A DNA stretch of 64,000 nt from an uncultured Duncaniella sp. (GTDB taxonomy: Bacteria; Bacteroidota; Bacteroidia; Bacteroidales; Muribaculaceae), in the NCBI GenBank assembly GCA_910586665.1, contig CAJUIX010000001.1, positions 1 to 64,000 of the forward strand, read 5' to 3'. A program made the translations under genes and the position numbers. Shown piece by piece: positions 40,401 through 49,756 of this stretch (its first letter is position 1; every line of letters starts with the position of its first letter). Under the pieces are notes generated by a model. That model worked only from the letters and a program-made list of their open reading frames with translations, was not told the origin of the DNA and ran no database searches.

Positions 40401-42092
40401 ACGGCCCTTGACCGATACATCAACCCCTCCTGCAATAGAATAGTCATGAAATCTCCCTTTCTTTACAAAAGGTGAGAGCGAGAAGTGTCGGATATCGGCA
40501 TAAAACTCACTCAGAGCCTTCTCCCCCTTCAAGTCGGCACCGCCACGAGCCGAGAAATCAATCAGCGGTGAGGAGGAATTAATCTCTGTTTCCACCCTCG
40601 AACCCGAAAAATCAGCCTTGGCATTTATATCTGAAAAATAATAAGCCCCCCAGGTCATTTCAGGTACAGAGAGAGTGGCGAAACCCTTGATATTGCCGCT
40701 ATTTACTATAGTGAGATCGGCTTCGGAATCAAATGCAATCTGCGTGAGTGCGGAAAGTTGCGGCAGAAGCGAGGAAGGATTAAACGAGAGCGACGACACC
40801 CGTCCGTCGACTCTCAAAGGATCACCCTTCCCCATTTTCAGCAGCCCGCAATCCATGTCAACATTGCCACAGGCCGTGTTGAGTGAACCGTTGAAATCAA
40901 CACCATGAGGAGTGAGCGATAGGTCGCCGAGAAGATTTATGTCACCGAGCGACTCGAGAGGGAGCAGCTTTGGATAAAGATGATGGAGAAGGCTTCCCGA
41001 CGGGCGCATGAAGCCAAGCGCCTGAGGGATGTTCAGAGCAAGATTCAGGCGGCGGAAGTCAGCAGAAATAGAATCGTTCCCCTTACTCAGATTTTCAATC
41101 AGACCGTGAGCACTGACGTGGGCATCGCGGTCGGGCAACTCAAGCTCGAACCTGTCAATGGCAAGGCTGTCAAGCTTGCCCCCGAGTTCAAAATCTATTT
41201 CGACACGCTCGTCAATCCCCCGAAGCGATTCAGCGAAAGGGCCGAGGTCCGAAAGTGTGATATATGTTTCGGGAAGTGTCTCTATTTTGGAGACAAACAT
41301 GTCGGCAGGTGAAAAATCAGCCCCGAGAGGTGACTGAAGAGTCATGTCGTTAAAGGCAAATCGGGAATTTCCAATCTCAACCACGACATTGTTGACCGAC
41401 ATAATATCACGGTCAGCCACCACGGAAGCTGTCAGTTCACGCAACTGCAAACCGCAGCGGGCTTCAGCGCCCATTCGCTTGATTTCGACATCAATCTTTC
41501 CGTCAGAGATGCGCGGCGCACATATATCGGCCCTTATGTCAGATATGGCAATATGGTTCTTATCGAAACGCGCCGAGTCGACACGCACGGCATCCAGCAC
41601 GTCATAATACAGGCTGCTGCGACGGACCACAACGAGGTTTACCGAAAGGTCAAATTTGGCCGGATCCTTCTTATCCTCTGACTTGAAGCGGTCAATAATA
41701 GGCTGTATGTTAAGCTTCGAGTCAGCCGAGGATTTATATAGGCACATCGTCAGGTCAATCAGCTCGACATAAGAGATGACCGGGCGCTTTGCCCACAGGC
41801 TCTCGCCGAAACTGATGCCCGCACCGAGATGCCCGACCTCGAGAGCGTCGACCCCGGCCGAATCCTTGACCACGACGTCGCGGAGCACAATCCTGTTGAA
41901 CGGCGCGACACTCATACGCCCTATCTCCACCTCCGTTCCGAGAAGCGATGTCAGTTCGTGCTCCGCTTCCGACGCTATCTTCTGCTGTACAGAAGGCAAG
42001 GAAAGCAACACATACATGAGGATAGGCACTGCCAACGGTAGCACGAGCAATATCACAAGAATGAAACGGAGGATCCTATAGAAGGTTTTCAA
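37491..42092 (-). CDS. tamB: TamB-like translocation/assembly protein (DUF490)
   Basis: A 1533-aa AsmA/TamB-type protein: an N-terminal membrane helix (FILVILLVLPLAVPILMYVL), then long runs of amphipathic beta-strands, and a C-terminal DUF490 region with the conserved GNGHLRMTYSSDGDLRMYGD stretch. These proteins form a periplasm-spanning groove that helps phospholipid transport and outer-membrane protein assembly. The C-terminus ends in a charged Lys/Glu tail (PKKKKDNEKEDKKK). It probably shares a transcript with the tricorn-like gene. Confidence 0.88.
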   Translation of the reverse strand: MKTFYRILRFILVILLVLPLAVPILMYVLLSLPSVQQKIASEAEHELTSLLGTEVEIGRMSVAPFNRIVLRDVVVKDSAGVDALEVGHLGAGISFGESLWAKRPVISYVELIDLTMCLYKSSADSKLNIQPIIDRFKSEDKKDPAKFDLSVNLVVVRRSSLYYDVLDAVRVDSARFDKNHIAISDIRADICAPRISDGKIDVEIKRMGAEARCGLQLRELTASVVADRDIMSVNNVVVEIGNSRFAFNDMTLQSPLGADFSPADMFVSKIETLPETYITLSDLGPFAESLRGIDERVEIDFELGGKLDSLAIDRFELELPDRDAHVSAHGLIENLSKGNDSISADFRRLNLALNIPQALGFMRPSGSLLHHLYPKLLPLESLGDINLLGDLSLTPHGVDFNGSLNTACGNVDMDCGLLKMGKGDPLRVDGRVSSLSFNPSSLLPQLSALTQIAFDSEADLTIVNSGNIKGFATLSVPEMTWGAYYFSDINAKADFSGSRVETEINSSSPLIDFSARGGADLKGEKALSEFYADIRHFSLSPFVKKGRFHDYSIAGGVDVSVKGRNPDSLEGWVKVDNLTFAGSDGKSLHIPYMELEAAGDDSLRTITLRSPQVDADLSGHFSLKNFARDVKAIVASVYPSLVEADEDYSPDISCTLGMTVKEDTTLTKFFKVPVDIIYPAKIDSYIRGGEEKMLGLTVDIPYLRKKDKLVEGTRLSMLVDGGSGSSQLAAHTAFPTKDGMCDVNINSVGGCDSLGTDISWKVDRQAEIKGNFDFVTRLSRDEETRQLMTDIAIRKSKMVFNDSAWTVDPGSIHITPGRITVENISGGRSGQSLSIRGVASADSADRMVVKLKNIDLDYIFETLNISDAVQFGGCATGDFYGLRLLSSEPVLYTPRLLVEGLKYNHCVMGDGDIRSYWNHESKSIVINAVINQINDRQSLIDGFIKPMSEELDFKFVARSAPVGFMAPFMSAFTSRIGGTVSGNAHLFGTFKDLDMTGDIYVKDLSMKLDFTDVTYTTTDSVHITPGRISFENVKLADRYGKTALLSGYVTHNYFHDPKFRFDIKDADNLLVYDVGENQTEDPWYGRIFGRGSASVKGVPGRVDINVNMSTSPGSTFTFVLTDAEQANDYTFITLRDRDKAKKDSIAALDPTPLIVRQLKEKIKKQEEGSPSVYAMTFEVGITQAATLNIIMDPVGGDRITAHGNGHLRMTYSSDGDLRMYGDYTIVNGTYNFTLQDIIIKEFNIRERSKISFLGDPYAAQLDLVASYTVNANLSDLDKSFLEDRELNRTNVPVDALMIVRGDIRQPDISFDLEFPTLTRDTYRKVRSIVSTGDMMNRQIIYLLALNKFYTPDYMSATHGNELVSVASSTLSSRLGSMLGQLSDNWSIAPAIRSDRGDFSDVEVDVALSSHLLNNRLLFNGNLGYRDKSLNNNSFIGDFDIRYLLNRSGTIQLKAYNRYNDQNYYLKSALTTQGVGIVFKRDFDNIFSFLRPKKKKDNEKEDKKKEAVKQETDSIMEVRKRVPADSIIDSRGGE

Positions 42093-42166
42093 CTCGGATG
42101 CTGCGGGGATAAGGCGTTGTAGAAATTTCTTTAATTAATTGCTTTGACGAGATGTATATGAGAGAA

Positions 42167-43267
42167 TTATAGTCTTGAAGCCACGGCAGAATCAAGTTTG
42201 CTGACATCTGTCACACGCTCCACGACATCACCGTTTCTGTCAAAGATGAAAATAGCGGGGAGAGCGCCGACATTGTAATCGCGGAGGGCCTTGTCGCCGT
42301 CAGTAGGTCCGTTGAATACTGTAATCCAAGGGAGATTCTTGGCTGTCTGCTTCCAGGCATACTCGTCATCGTCAAAAGCCACCTGGAATATCTCGAGCCC
42401 CTTGGAATGATACTTCTCATATACCTTGTTGAGAGCCACATTGAAGGCAGGGGAGGCGTCGGCTGTATAGGCTGTGAAGTTAAGAATCACCACACCGCCC
42501 TTCGAAGTGACATCGAGGAGCGAATGTTGCTTGCCGGTATTGTCAAAAAGCTTTATGTCAAAGGCTCTCACTTCCTGCGCAACGGGAAGCTCGCTGTCGC
42601 TCTTGGCGCTAATGGTACGCGGACGGTTGCTCAGGAAGAGTGTGCGCAGATAGGCATTGCGCGGGTCAGTCGGACGGCGCTCGTTGAAAGCGTTTGCCAC
42701 GGCTCCGATGATTCTGAGATCACCCTTGTCAGCCGGATTGAAGAGCGGCTTGCCACCCATGCTCTTGTTAATAATATAATAGGTGACAATGCCGGCGGGA
42801 TCGGCTATAATCATATTGCCGAATGTACGTTTGAGCTCTGCGTTAGTGGCAACAGCGGCGGCACCGTCCTTGGCCGCCGCTGCGAGAATCAGGCTGTCGA
42901 CCCTGACGAGGTTCTCGGCCTGGGCGGAGCCGGTGAGAGTGTAGTCCTTATCAATCGAGGGGGCGTCGCCCGACAATTTCAATGATTCGATGCTGTCAAT
43001 CGGGAAATAGACCGACTTCTCCCCTATCCTCAGACGATAGATGTCGGGATAGCCCTGCGCCTCGTGGCTGTAGGAGTATGAGCCGTCAGACGACGTCTTT
43101 ATTGTATCCATAGGATACCAATAACCCTGGTTATTGCCCTCAAGGACAACTATATCATTTTCATTTAGACCTGTAATCTTACCGTTAAGGCTCCACTTGT
43201 TGCCGCCGGAGCAGGACACGAGGAGAGTCAGAAGCGAAAGCGCTATGAATTTGCCTGATTTATTCAT
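42167..43267 (-). CDS. Thioredoxin-fold lipoprotein (DUF4369 + redoxin) lacking the CXXC motif
   Basis: A 366-aa lipoprotein: lipobox LLVSCSGG (Cys at ~19), a DUF4369-like beta domain (LNGKITGLNENDIVVLEG) and a C-terminal TlpA-like thioredoxin domain from about residue 235. Where family members have a WCxxC active site this protein reads LNFTAYTADASPAF, so both redox cysteines are missing; the cis-Pro region (VGALPAIFIFD) is kept. It may bind partners rather than exchange disulfides. A promoter lies 27 bases upstream. Confidence 0.85.
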   Translation of the reverse strand: MNKSGKFIALSLLTLLVSCSGGNKWSLNGKITGLNENDIVVLEGNNQGYWYPMDTIKTSSDGSYSYSHEAQGYPDIYRLRIGEKSVYFPIDSIESLKLSGDAPSIDKDYTLTGSAQAENLVRVDSLILAAAAKDGAAAVATNAELKRTFGNMIIADPAGIVTYYIINKSMGGKPLFNPADKGDLRIIGAVANAFNERRPTDPRNAYLRTLFLSNRPRTISAKSDSELPVAQEVRAFDIKLFDNTGKQHSLLDVTSKGGVVILNFTAYTADASPAFNVALNKVYEKYHSKGLEIFQVAFDDDEYAWKQTAKNLPWITVFNGPTDGDKALRDYNVGALPAIFIFDRNGDVVERVTDVSKLDSAVASRL

Positions 43268-43293
43268 GATTTCTTAGAGTTCATTTAAACATG

Positions 43294-43325
43294 CAAATTT
43301 AATAATTTTCCAATTAAATTTCAAG
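43294..43325 (-). promoter_or_regulatory. Promoter of the thioredoxin-fold lipoprotein gene
   Basis: On the minus strand, CTTG (43,322-43,325), 20 bases, TAAATTTG (43,294-43,301), matching the Bacteroidetes consensus. The remaining ~200 bases to the next gene on the other strand are AT-rich with no clear feature. Confidence 0.65.
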
Positions 43326-43529
43326 CTTATTTCGACAGAAGGGCGGTTAATATCTCTAACGGCCTTCCGAAGCCCTTCACAGATAGTTATTTTAACCATT
43401 GATACAAAGTATGTTAAATCTAAAATCCATAATTTAAACCATTAATGGTTCGGATTGTCATATTAATAAAATCGCTTGACAGCGACATTGACACAAACAT
43501 TAATCAATTTAATATTATACAACTCATTT

Positions 43530-44009
43530 ATGAAAAAATCAATTCTCAGCATCGCTGTACTTTTCGCTTCCATGACTGCCTTCTCAGCCGCAGCACAGAC
43601 TCCTACAAACACTACCAGCAACTGCAAGGCTAAAACCGAATGTGGCAAACCCTGTCCCAATAAGGACGCCGCAAAATACAATCCTTTCGCAGGGCTCAAC
43701 CTTACCGACAAGCAGAAGGCCGACTTGCAGGCACTGAAGCCCAACAAAGAGACCGTTGCCAAGGCTAAGACCGAAGCCAAAGCTGAAAAGCAGGCACAGA
43801 GAAAGCAGATGGCCGAGAAGCGTATTCAAAACCGCCGCGACTACCTCGCAAAGGTGAAGAACATCCTTACTCCCGAGCAGTATGTGCAATTCCTTGAAAA
43901 CAGTTATGTTGACCAGGCCTTCAAAGGTCCCCAGCATGGCAAGATGGCCAAAGGGAAAGATGGCCGTCATCACCACGGTGGCAAGGCTAAGGACCGCGCC
44001 CAGCGCTAA
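43530..44009 (+). CDS. Small periplasmic Lys/His-rich protein, 159 aa
   Basis: From the ATG at 43,530 there is a clear signal peptide (MKKSILSIAVLFASMTAFSA). The mature part is helical and very rich in Lys, Ala and Gln (LNLTDKQKADLQALKPNKE, KAEKQAQRKQMAEKRIQNRR) and ends in a His/Gly/Lys tail (GRHHHGGKAKDRAQR). This looks like the DUF4890/Spy-like periplasmic proteins of Bacteroidales; metal or chaperone function is only possible. Upstream in-frame codons were rejected because they precede the signal peptide. Confidence 0.78.
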   Translation: MKKSILSIAVLFASMTAFSAAAQTPTNTTSNCKAKTECGKPCPNKDAAKYNPFAGLNLTDKQKADLQALKPNKETVAKAKTEAKAEKQAQRKQMAEKRIQNRRDYLAKVKNILTPEQYVQFLENSYVDQAFKGPQHGKMAKGKDGRHHHGGKAKDRAQR

Positions 44010-44060
44010 AAAATTATTTTATATATAATTTCTTCATGTTAGTTTAAACGTCAAAACCAA

Positions 44061-44096
44061 AAATCCTGTCTCCGTGGCGGAGACAGGATTTTTTTT
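44061..44096. terminator. Strong bidirectional terminator
   Basis: A 14-bp perfect stem (AAATCCTGTCTCCG and complement) with a TGG loop, followed by a run of eight Ts, between the convergent small-protein gene and uvrA. Confidence 0.92.
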
Positions 44097-44122
44097 ATCT
44101 GAGAATTTGACGTATACCATTG

Positions 44123-47002
44123 TTACGGGCGCTTAAATTCTACGCCCTGTGATTCAAGCACTTCCCTGACAAATTTAGCTGTGGGGGAATCCGACTTGGC
44201 AATCTGAAGCGGGGTGCCGGTAGCAATGATGTTGCCCCCGTGCTTGCCCCCGCCGGGCCCCATGTCGATAATATAGTCTGCCGAGCACACCACATCGAGA
44301 TTATGCTCGATGACGAGGACGGTATTTCCCTTGTCGACAAGGCGGTTGAGCACACCGAGGAGCACTCTGATGTCCTCGAAATGCAGACCTGTCGTAGGCT
44401 CGTCGAGGATAAAGAGAGTGTTGCCGGTGTCGCGGCGCGACAACTCTGTGGCCAACTTCACGCGCTGGTTCTCACCACCTGAAAGTGTCGACGAGGGCTG
44501 CCCGAGCTTTATATAGCCGAGACCTATGTCTTGAAGGACCTTTATCTTATTGATTATCGCAGGTATCCCGGCGAAAAATTCCACAGCCTGGTTGATTGTC
44601 ATGTCGAGCACATCGGCTATCGACTTACCCTTGAACCTGACCTCAAGAGTCTCACGGTTGTAGCGCTTTCCGCCGCATGTCTCGCAGGGAACGAGCACGT
44701 CAGGGAGAAAGTTCATCTCTATGGTCTTGTAGCCATTGCCGGCACAGGTCTCGCATCGTCCGCCGGCGACGTTAAACGAGAAACGCCCCGGCCTGTAACC
44801 ACGGATCTTTGCCTCTGACAGTGAGGCAAAGAGATCGCGAATAGCAGTAAACACTCCTGTATAAGTCGCAGGATTGGAGCGCGGGGACTTTCCTAAGGGT
44901 GACTGGTCGACAGTGACCACCTTGTCTATATTCTCCAGGCCCTCAATCTTATCATAGGGAAGCGGGGCTGTGTGCGAGCGATAAAATTTCTGACTCAGGA
45001 TTGGCTGAAGGGTGGCATTGATAAGCGAGGACTTGCCACTGCCCGACACACCCGACACGCATATAAGCTTCCCGAGCGGGAGCGTTAGAGTGACATCATG
45101 TAGATTGTTGCCCTTCGCACCGCGGAGCACGAGCTTCTTGCCACTCCCCTTGCGAGGATTGCTCTTCCATTCGATGAGGTCTTTGCCGTTGAGGTAACGG
45201 GCTGTGAGTGTATCGGTCTCAAGCATCTCTCCGGGAGTGCCGCTGAACACCACTTCCCCACCCTTGCGACCGGCCTTTGGCCCGATGTCGACGATATGGT
45301 CCGCCTCAAGCATGATATCTTTGTCGTGCTCGACGACGAGGATTGAGTTGGAGGCGTCGCGCAAGCGTTTCAGTGAATCAATCAGCCGTCGGTTGTCGCG
45401 CTGGTGCAAGCCTATCGAAGGCTCATCGAGAATATAGAGCACGTTGACAAGCTGGCTGCCGAGCTGTGTGGCCAGACGTATGCGCTGGCTCTCGCCGCCC
45501 GACAGCGTGGCCGACGCACGATTAAGTTGCAGATACTCCAGACCTACATCCACGAGGAAGCGCAGGCGTCCGCGAATCTCTTTCATAATCTCGTGAGCAA
45601 TCACTGACTGCGTCGGCGAAAGCCTCTCCTCAAGTCCCTGCGACCATTCGTAGAGATCGGCTATATCGAGGCGGCAGAGGTCGGCAATGTTCTTGCCGTC
45701 GACGAAAAAGTGGAGAGCCTCCTTGTTAAGACGGTCGCCATTGCACACCGGGCATACCCCTCGGGAGAAAAATCCTTCGCTCCATTTCTTTGCCGCAGCC
45801 GAAGCCTCGTCGGACTGCTGCATCTCTATATATTTCACAAGCCCGTCGTAGGACTGGAAATAATTATAGGTGGCCATAGTCTCATTCTCAATCACGAGGC
45901 GCTCTGATGTACCGTTAAGGATTTCATTCATAGCCTCCTCGGGGAGCTTTTCAACCGGGGTCTTGAGTGTGTAGCCATATTTTTTGCAGATAGCGTCAAT
46001 CTGCCAGAATATCATAGCGTTGCGATACTTACCCAAGGGCAGTATGGCTCCCTCATGGATTGAAAGCGAGGGATTCGGTATGATCTTCTCACGGTCGACG
46101 ATATTGACATAGCCCAGGCCCTTGCAGCAGGGGCATGCGCCGAGCGGAGAGTTGAAGGAGAAGTTGTGGGGAGCCGGCTCGCGATATGATATGCCGCTCG
46201 CAGCGTCCATAAGCGTCTGCGAATAGTAGGACACACGGTCATTGTCGACATCATAAATCATCACCTGCTTGTCGCCCTGGCGCAGCGCGTCCTGGACTGT
46301 GGCCTCGAGGCGGCTGACATCCTTCGGCGACACTTTGAGCCTGTCAATTACCAGCTCTATGTCATGGTTCTTATAGCGGTCGACCATCATATTGAGCGTC
46401 AGGTCACGCAACTCCCCGTCGACGCGGACTGTCAGGAAGCCCTTCTTGCGAAGCTGCTCGAAGAGGTCCTTATAGTGTCCCTTTCGATTCTTAACCAGTG
46501 GTGCAAGGATATAGACTTTGTGGCCGTCAAACTTTTCAAGTATGAGATTGACAATCTGCTCGCGGGTATACTTGACCATCGGCTCCCCGGTGACATAGCT
46601 GACAGCCGTTCCCACCCTCGCGTAGAGAAGGCGGAGGAAGTCATAGACCTCGGTAGTGGTGCCTATGGTGCTTCGCGGATTTTTATTGATGGTCTTCTGC
46701 TCGATGGCTATGACCGGGCTGAGTCCCGATATGTTGTCAACGTCAGGACGCTCAAGATTGCCAAGCATGTTGCGAGCGTATGCGGAGAAGGTCTCAATGT
46801 AGCGCCGCTGCCCTTCGGCAAAAATAGTGTCGAAGGCAAGCGATGACTTTCCACTGCCGCTAAGCCCGGTTATGACAGTGAGTGTGTTGTGGGGGATGTC
46901 GACATCAATGTTTTTAAGATTGTGCACTCTCGCCCCGTTCACACTCAGTGTCCCGTGGGAATATTTTTTGTTATTTTGATTGATATTCTGTTCTGTTGTC
47001 AT
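44123..47002 (-). CDS. uvrA: Excinuclease ABC subunit A
   Basis: The damage-recognition ATPase of nucleotide excision repair. Two ABC cassettes are present: the first Walker A is GLSGSGKSSLAFDTI, the second GVSGSGKSSLI, with signature segments TLSGGESQRIRLATQLGS and TLSGGENQRVKLATELS. Zinc-finger cysteines (CPCCKG, CPVCNG, CETCAGNG, CETCGGKR) are all kept. The ATG at 47,002 was chosen; a GTG at 47,029, sharing GTGA with the upstream stop, is an alternative adding 9 residues. Length is normal (959 aa). Confidence 0.97.
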   Translation of the reverse strand: MTTEQNINQNNKKYSHGTLSVNGARVHNLKNIDVDIPHNTLTVITGLSGSGKSSLAFDTIFAEGQRRYIETFSAYARNMLGNLERPDVDNISGLSPVIAIEQKTINKNPRSTIGTTTEVYDFLRLLYARVGTAVSYVTGEPMVKYTREQIVNLILEKFDGHKVYILAPLVKNRKGHYKDLFEQLRKKGFLTVRVDGELRDLTLNMMVDRYKNHDIELVIDRLKVSPKDVSRLEATVQDALRQGDKQVMIYDVDNDRVSYYSQTLMDAASGISYREPAPHNFSFNSPLGACPCCKGLGYVNIVDREKIIPNPSLSIHEGAILPLGKYRNAMIFWQIDAICKKYGYTLKTPVEKLPEEAMNEILNGTSERLVIENETMATYNYFQSYDGLVKYIEMQQSDEASAAAKKWSEGFFSRGVCPVCNGDRLNKEALHFFVDGKNIADLCRLDIADLYEWSQGLEERLSPTQSVIAHEIMKEIRGRLRFLVDVGLEYLQLNRASATLSGGESQRIRLATQLGSQLVNVLYILDEPSIGLHQRDNRRLIDSLKRLRDASNSILVVEHDKDIMLEADHIVDIGPKAGRKGGEVVFSGTPGEMLETDTLTARYLNGKDLIEWKSNPRKGSGKKLVLRGAKGNNLHDVTLTLPLGKLICVSGVSGSGKSSLINATLQPILSQKFYRSHTAPLPYDKIEGLENIDKVVTVDQSPLGKSPRSNPATYTGVFTAIRDLFASLSEAKIRGYRPGRFSFNVAGGRCETCAGNGYKTIEMNFLPDVLVPCETCGGKRYNRETLEVRFKGKSIADVLDMTINQAVEFFAGIPAIINKIKVLQDIGLGYIKLGQPSSTLSGGENQRVKLATELSRRDTGNTLFILDEPTTGLHFEDIRVLLGVLNRLVDKGNTVLVIEHNLDVVCSADYIIDMGPGGGKHGGNIIATGTPLQIAKSDSPTAKFVREVLESQGVEFKRP

Positions 47003-47025
47003 TTTTTGATTATCAACACTTATGG

Positions 47026-48006
47026 TCACTCACCAACCCAGGCCGGATTATAGACCGACTTGGCCTGCCGCGAGCGCGACAGAGATTCTTTAGTGGGTAT
47101 ATTGACTTTATAAGTTTTTCCAGTCTTGTTAGGAAGCGACTTTGCGCGTATCCAGGGGTTGTTGTCGCGGAGGGTCATATAGTCGATTCCCTGCTCCTTG
47201 GCCCAGGCAGCCCAGTCGTCGACCGGGGTACTAACCTCGACAACCTTGCAGTCCATCGGCTGATAAAGTTGGTCGGCAGCAAGTTGGAAACCGTACTGAC
47301 GTGGATTCTCCATGATAAGTTTCATGGCGAGAAGCCTGAAGATGTAGCGCATGGTCTCATCGGCGAGATAGAGATTGTAGGCCGTGTCGACCTGCTGGGC
47401 GGCAAGCTCATTGGTGATGCGGGCCATGCCTCCGTTGTAGCTCGCAGCCACCGACTCCCAGTTGCCATATTTGGCATAAGCGTCTTTTAAATACTTACAG
47501 GCGGCCTCTGTCGCCTTGACGGGGTCATAGCGCTCATCGACATAATCATTGACCTCGAGGCCGTATTCCTTGCCGGTCGAGGGCATGAACTGCCACAAAC
47601 CACCGGCCTTGGCGCCTGAAAGCGCGCGGGGATTGAGAGAGCTCTCAATGGCGGCGAGATATATCATGTCGGAGGGTATTCCGTTTTTCTTCAATATAGG
47701 TGCGAGAACCGGGAAGTACCTATTAGCTCTCTTGATAGTCAGAAGCGTATTGCCGTGAGTGTAGGCCATAGCCGTAAGCTCGCGGTCGAGACGTTCCCAG
47801 CGGTCTGTCTTGTCGAGATCCACTGTCTTTCCGGCAAACTTGACGGATGTCGGAATCCTCGGGTTGACTACATCCGAATAAACACTGACCTCGACTACTT
47901 CCGAGTCTGAGGCACTGACAGCACGGGCGTCCTCGAATGGGATGAAAAACGCGATCAACGAGAGCACTCCCACTGATCCGATAATCGTCTTGTGATACTT
48001 GTTCAT
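47026..48006 (-). CDS. Lytic transglycosylase (SLT/MltD-type)
   Basis: A 326-aa exported enzyme that cleaves peptidoglycan glycan strands. After an N-terminal signal or anchor (IIGSVGVLSLIAFFIPF) comes an SLT domain with the catalytic Glu in AAIESSLNPRALSG, then GGLWQFMPSTGKEYGL and the ASYNGG motif. No LysM repeats follow, unlike full MltD. It lies directly upstream of uvrA and 14 bases after the type IX cargo-like gene. Confidence 0.9.
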   Translation of the reverse strand: MNKYHKTIIGSVGVLSLIAFFIPFEDARAVSASDSEVVEVSVYSDVVNPRIPTSVKFAGKTVDLDKTDRWERLDRELTAMAYTHGNTLLTIKRANRYFPVLAPILKKNGIPSDMIYLAAIESSLNPRALSGAKAGGLWQFMPSTGKEYGLEVNDYVDERYDPVKATEAACKYLKDAYAKYGNWESVAASYNGGMARITNELAAQQVDTAYNLYLADETMRYIFRLLAMKLIMENPRQYGFQLAADQLYQPMDCKVVEVSTPVDDWAAWAKEQGIDYMTLRDNNPWIRAKSLPNKTGKTYKVNIPTKESLSRSRQAKSVYNPAWVGE

Positions 48007-48020
48007 TTTTTGTTTATGGT

Positions 48021-49334
48021 TTATGGTTTGTAGTTTAATATATTTATGTCACCTGCAAGGTCATAGTTCTTTCCGTCAGCACCCTTGGCCTTGATTACAT
48101 AATAATACGCCCCGGTGGGCACAAGTTTACCCTTGTATTTTCCGTCCCACCCCTGCGAGGGGTCGGTCAGAGAGATAATCTTTCGACCGTAACGGTCAAA
48201 AATATGACATTCGAAACTTATGATACTCGAATAGCTGACTTTCCAAATATCATTGATACCGTCAGCATTTCCGGGAGAAAAAGCATTGGGGCAGCGAAGT
48301 GACGATTCACCGATTGAGATTGTATAGACATCGCCGTAGTACTCGCAGGTACCGTCGGCATTGGCACAGACGAAGCGGACGTATGTAGTGCCCTCATCTG
48401 TGAAGGTATGTGTAAAATTCAGGTCGGAAATACGCAAGTCCACATCCTCGAACTCCTCATATTGTGAAATCTGCCACTCACGGAAGACAGCGCCGTCAGT
48501 CACAGCCGCGTCAAATGTAATCTCGCAAGGGGCGGAACCGCCGAGCGTCTCGCCGTCGCCCGGCTTGACCTCATTGTCAGCGTCGCGGACATTCTGCACG
48601 GCTGATGTCACAGCCATGACCGCGTAAGGCTGCACCACGGGGGAGACCACCACTAACTCTTCGCCCCACTCTCTAAGAAAGCGGTCACCTGAAAGCTCGA
48701 ATTCGGTCGGACAGAGAGGCGCCGGAGTCCTCAACGGGTGCGAGAGGAAGGGGAAGCTTTCCTCTACCTCTGTCTCCGTAAACATAATATTCTCATGATC
48801 GGCCACAAGGCTGCGGTATTTCAATGAAATTTCACGGTCAAGGGTGAAGCGGCGTCCGTTGATGCCGTAATAGACCATCTCCTCACCGACGCCGTCGACA
48901 TCAAGCATACACAATGAGCAATCCTTCTCGGCCGACTCGGTGACGGAGCTTACATTGAAAGGATGTTTGCTGTAATCAACGACCCAGAAGCAAAACTGGC
49001 GGCCACCAGTCTCGACGATATAGCCCATGTCGCCCTCTACCCTCTCGAGTGTCGACAATCCACTGGAAAAACTGATGCCGGATGCAATCTCCTCAGCATA
49101 GCCACCACCAAGATTCGAGTAGCGCGACCACTTCACCGCCCCGGCGGACACCGCCGGGAATGACACTTTGGCATTTTGTGGCGAGTATATGACACACAGC
49201 TCGTCAAGGCCTGTTGCGGCAGGAGGTGCTATGCTTATGACCTTCCTCTCGCCGGCGCTCCATGTGAGCGACGAGGCAGAGAGCACAAAAATCCCGAAAA
49301 TAGTTGTCAGAAGTATGATTAAAGTCCTTTTCAT
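48021..49334 (-). CDS. Gliding-motility-associated C-terminal domain protein (probable type IX secretion cargo)
   Basis: A 437-aa protein with a signal peptide (LIILLTTIFGIFVLSASSLT). The last ~90 residues are the gliding-motility C-terminal domain: CPNAFSPGNADGINDIW, then FDRYGRKIISL, GWDGKYKGK and PTGAYYYVIKA, the type B sorting signal for type IX secretion. A PKD-like module precedes it. The rest is unlike known enzymes, so a surface or secreted protein is the best call. Confidence 0.85.
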   Translation of the reverse strand: MKRTLIILLTTIFGIFVLSASSLTWSAGERKVISIAPPAATGLDELCVIYSPQNAKVSFPAVSAGAVKWSRYSNLGGGYAEEIASGISFSSGLSTLERVEGDMGYIVETGGRQFCFWVVDYSKHPFNVSSVTESAEKDCSLCMLDVDGVGEEMVYYGINGRRFTLDREISLKYRSLVADHENIMFTETEVEESFPFLSHPLRTPAPLCPTEFELSGDRFLREWGEELVVVSPVVQPYAVMAVTSAVQNVRDADNEVKPGDGETLGGSAPCEITFDAAVTDGAVFREWQISQYEEFEDVDLRISDLNFTHTFTDEGTTYVRFVCANADGTCEYYGDVYTISIGESSLRCPNAFSPGNADGINDIWKVSYSSIISFECHIFDRYGRKIISLTDPSQGWDGKYKGKLVPTGAYYYVIKAKGADGKNYDLAGDINILNYKP

Positions 49335-49373
49335 TAGTCTTGGAGGGCGTTAAATTTTGGATTTCTCAACTTA

Positions 49374-49405
49374 CAAAGTTAAGAAATTTTCTTCAATATC
49401 GCAAC
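49374..49405 (-). promoter_or_regulatory. Promoter of the type IX cargo-like gene
   Basis: Minus-strand GTTG (49,402-49,405), 20 bases, TAACTTTG (49,374-49,381). It may drive the cargo, transglycosylase and uvrA genes as one transcript. Confidence 0.65.
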
Positions 49406-49503
49406 ACCCCCGTGCAGCCCCGCTAAAAACAAACAGCTGCCGGATTCTTGGACGAATCGACAGCTGTTGTTTTAGCGATTACAATCGAGACGACACGGCT
49501 AAC

Positions 49504-49659
49504 TTACATATCATCATTGCGTGGATTGTTGTTAAGTTCTTTCACATCCTTGTTGACCATTGAGGGTGTAACCTTGTTGTCATCCGCTATGTTGACGGCG
49601 ACACCTCGAAAATCCTGTGAGGCAGACTCTTTGTCAATGTGTTTTTTATCCTTTTCCAT
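49504..49659 (-). CDS. Small hydrophilic protein, 51 aa
   Basis: From the ATG at 49,659 it reads MEKDKKHIDKESASQDFRGV and ends LNNNPRNDDM. It is highly charged, probably disordered, with no Cys. From memory, similar short proteins ending NNNPRN occur next to engB-type genes in Bacteroides. Function unknown. Confidence 0.6.
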   Translation of the reverse strand: MEKDKKHIDKESASQDFRGVAVNIADDNKVTPSMVNKDVKELNNNPRNDDM

Positions 49660-49756
49660 AATTCTTATAAAATTAATCAAAGACCAATTTCCAATATTCA
49701 CATTGATATAACACGTCTGCGAATCGAAGTGTTCGTAGAGACAGTTCGGAAAGCCG

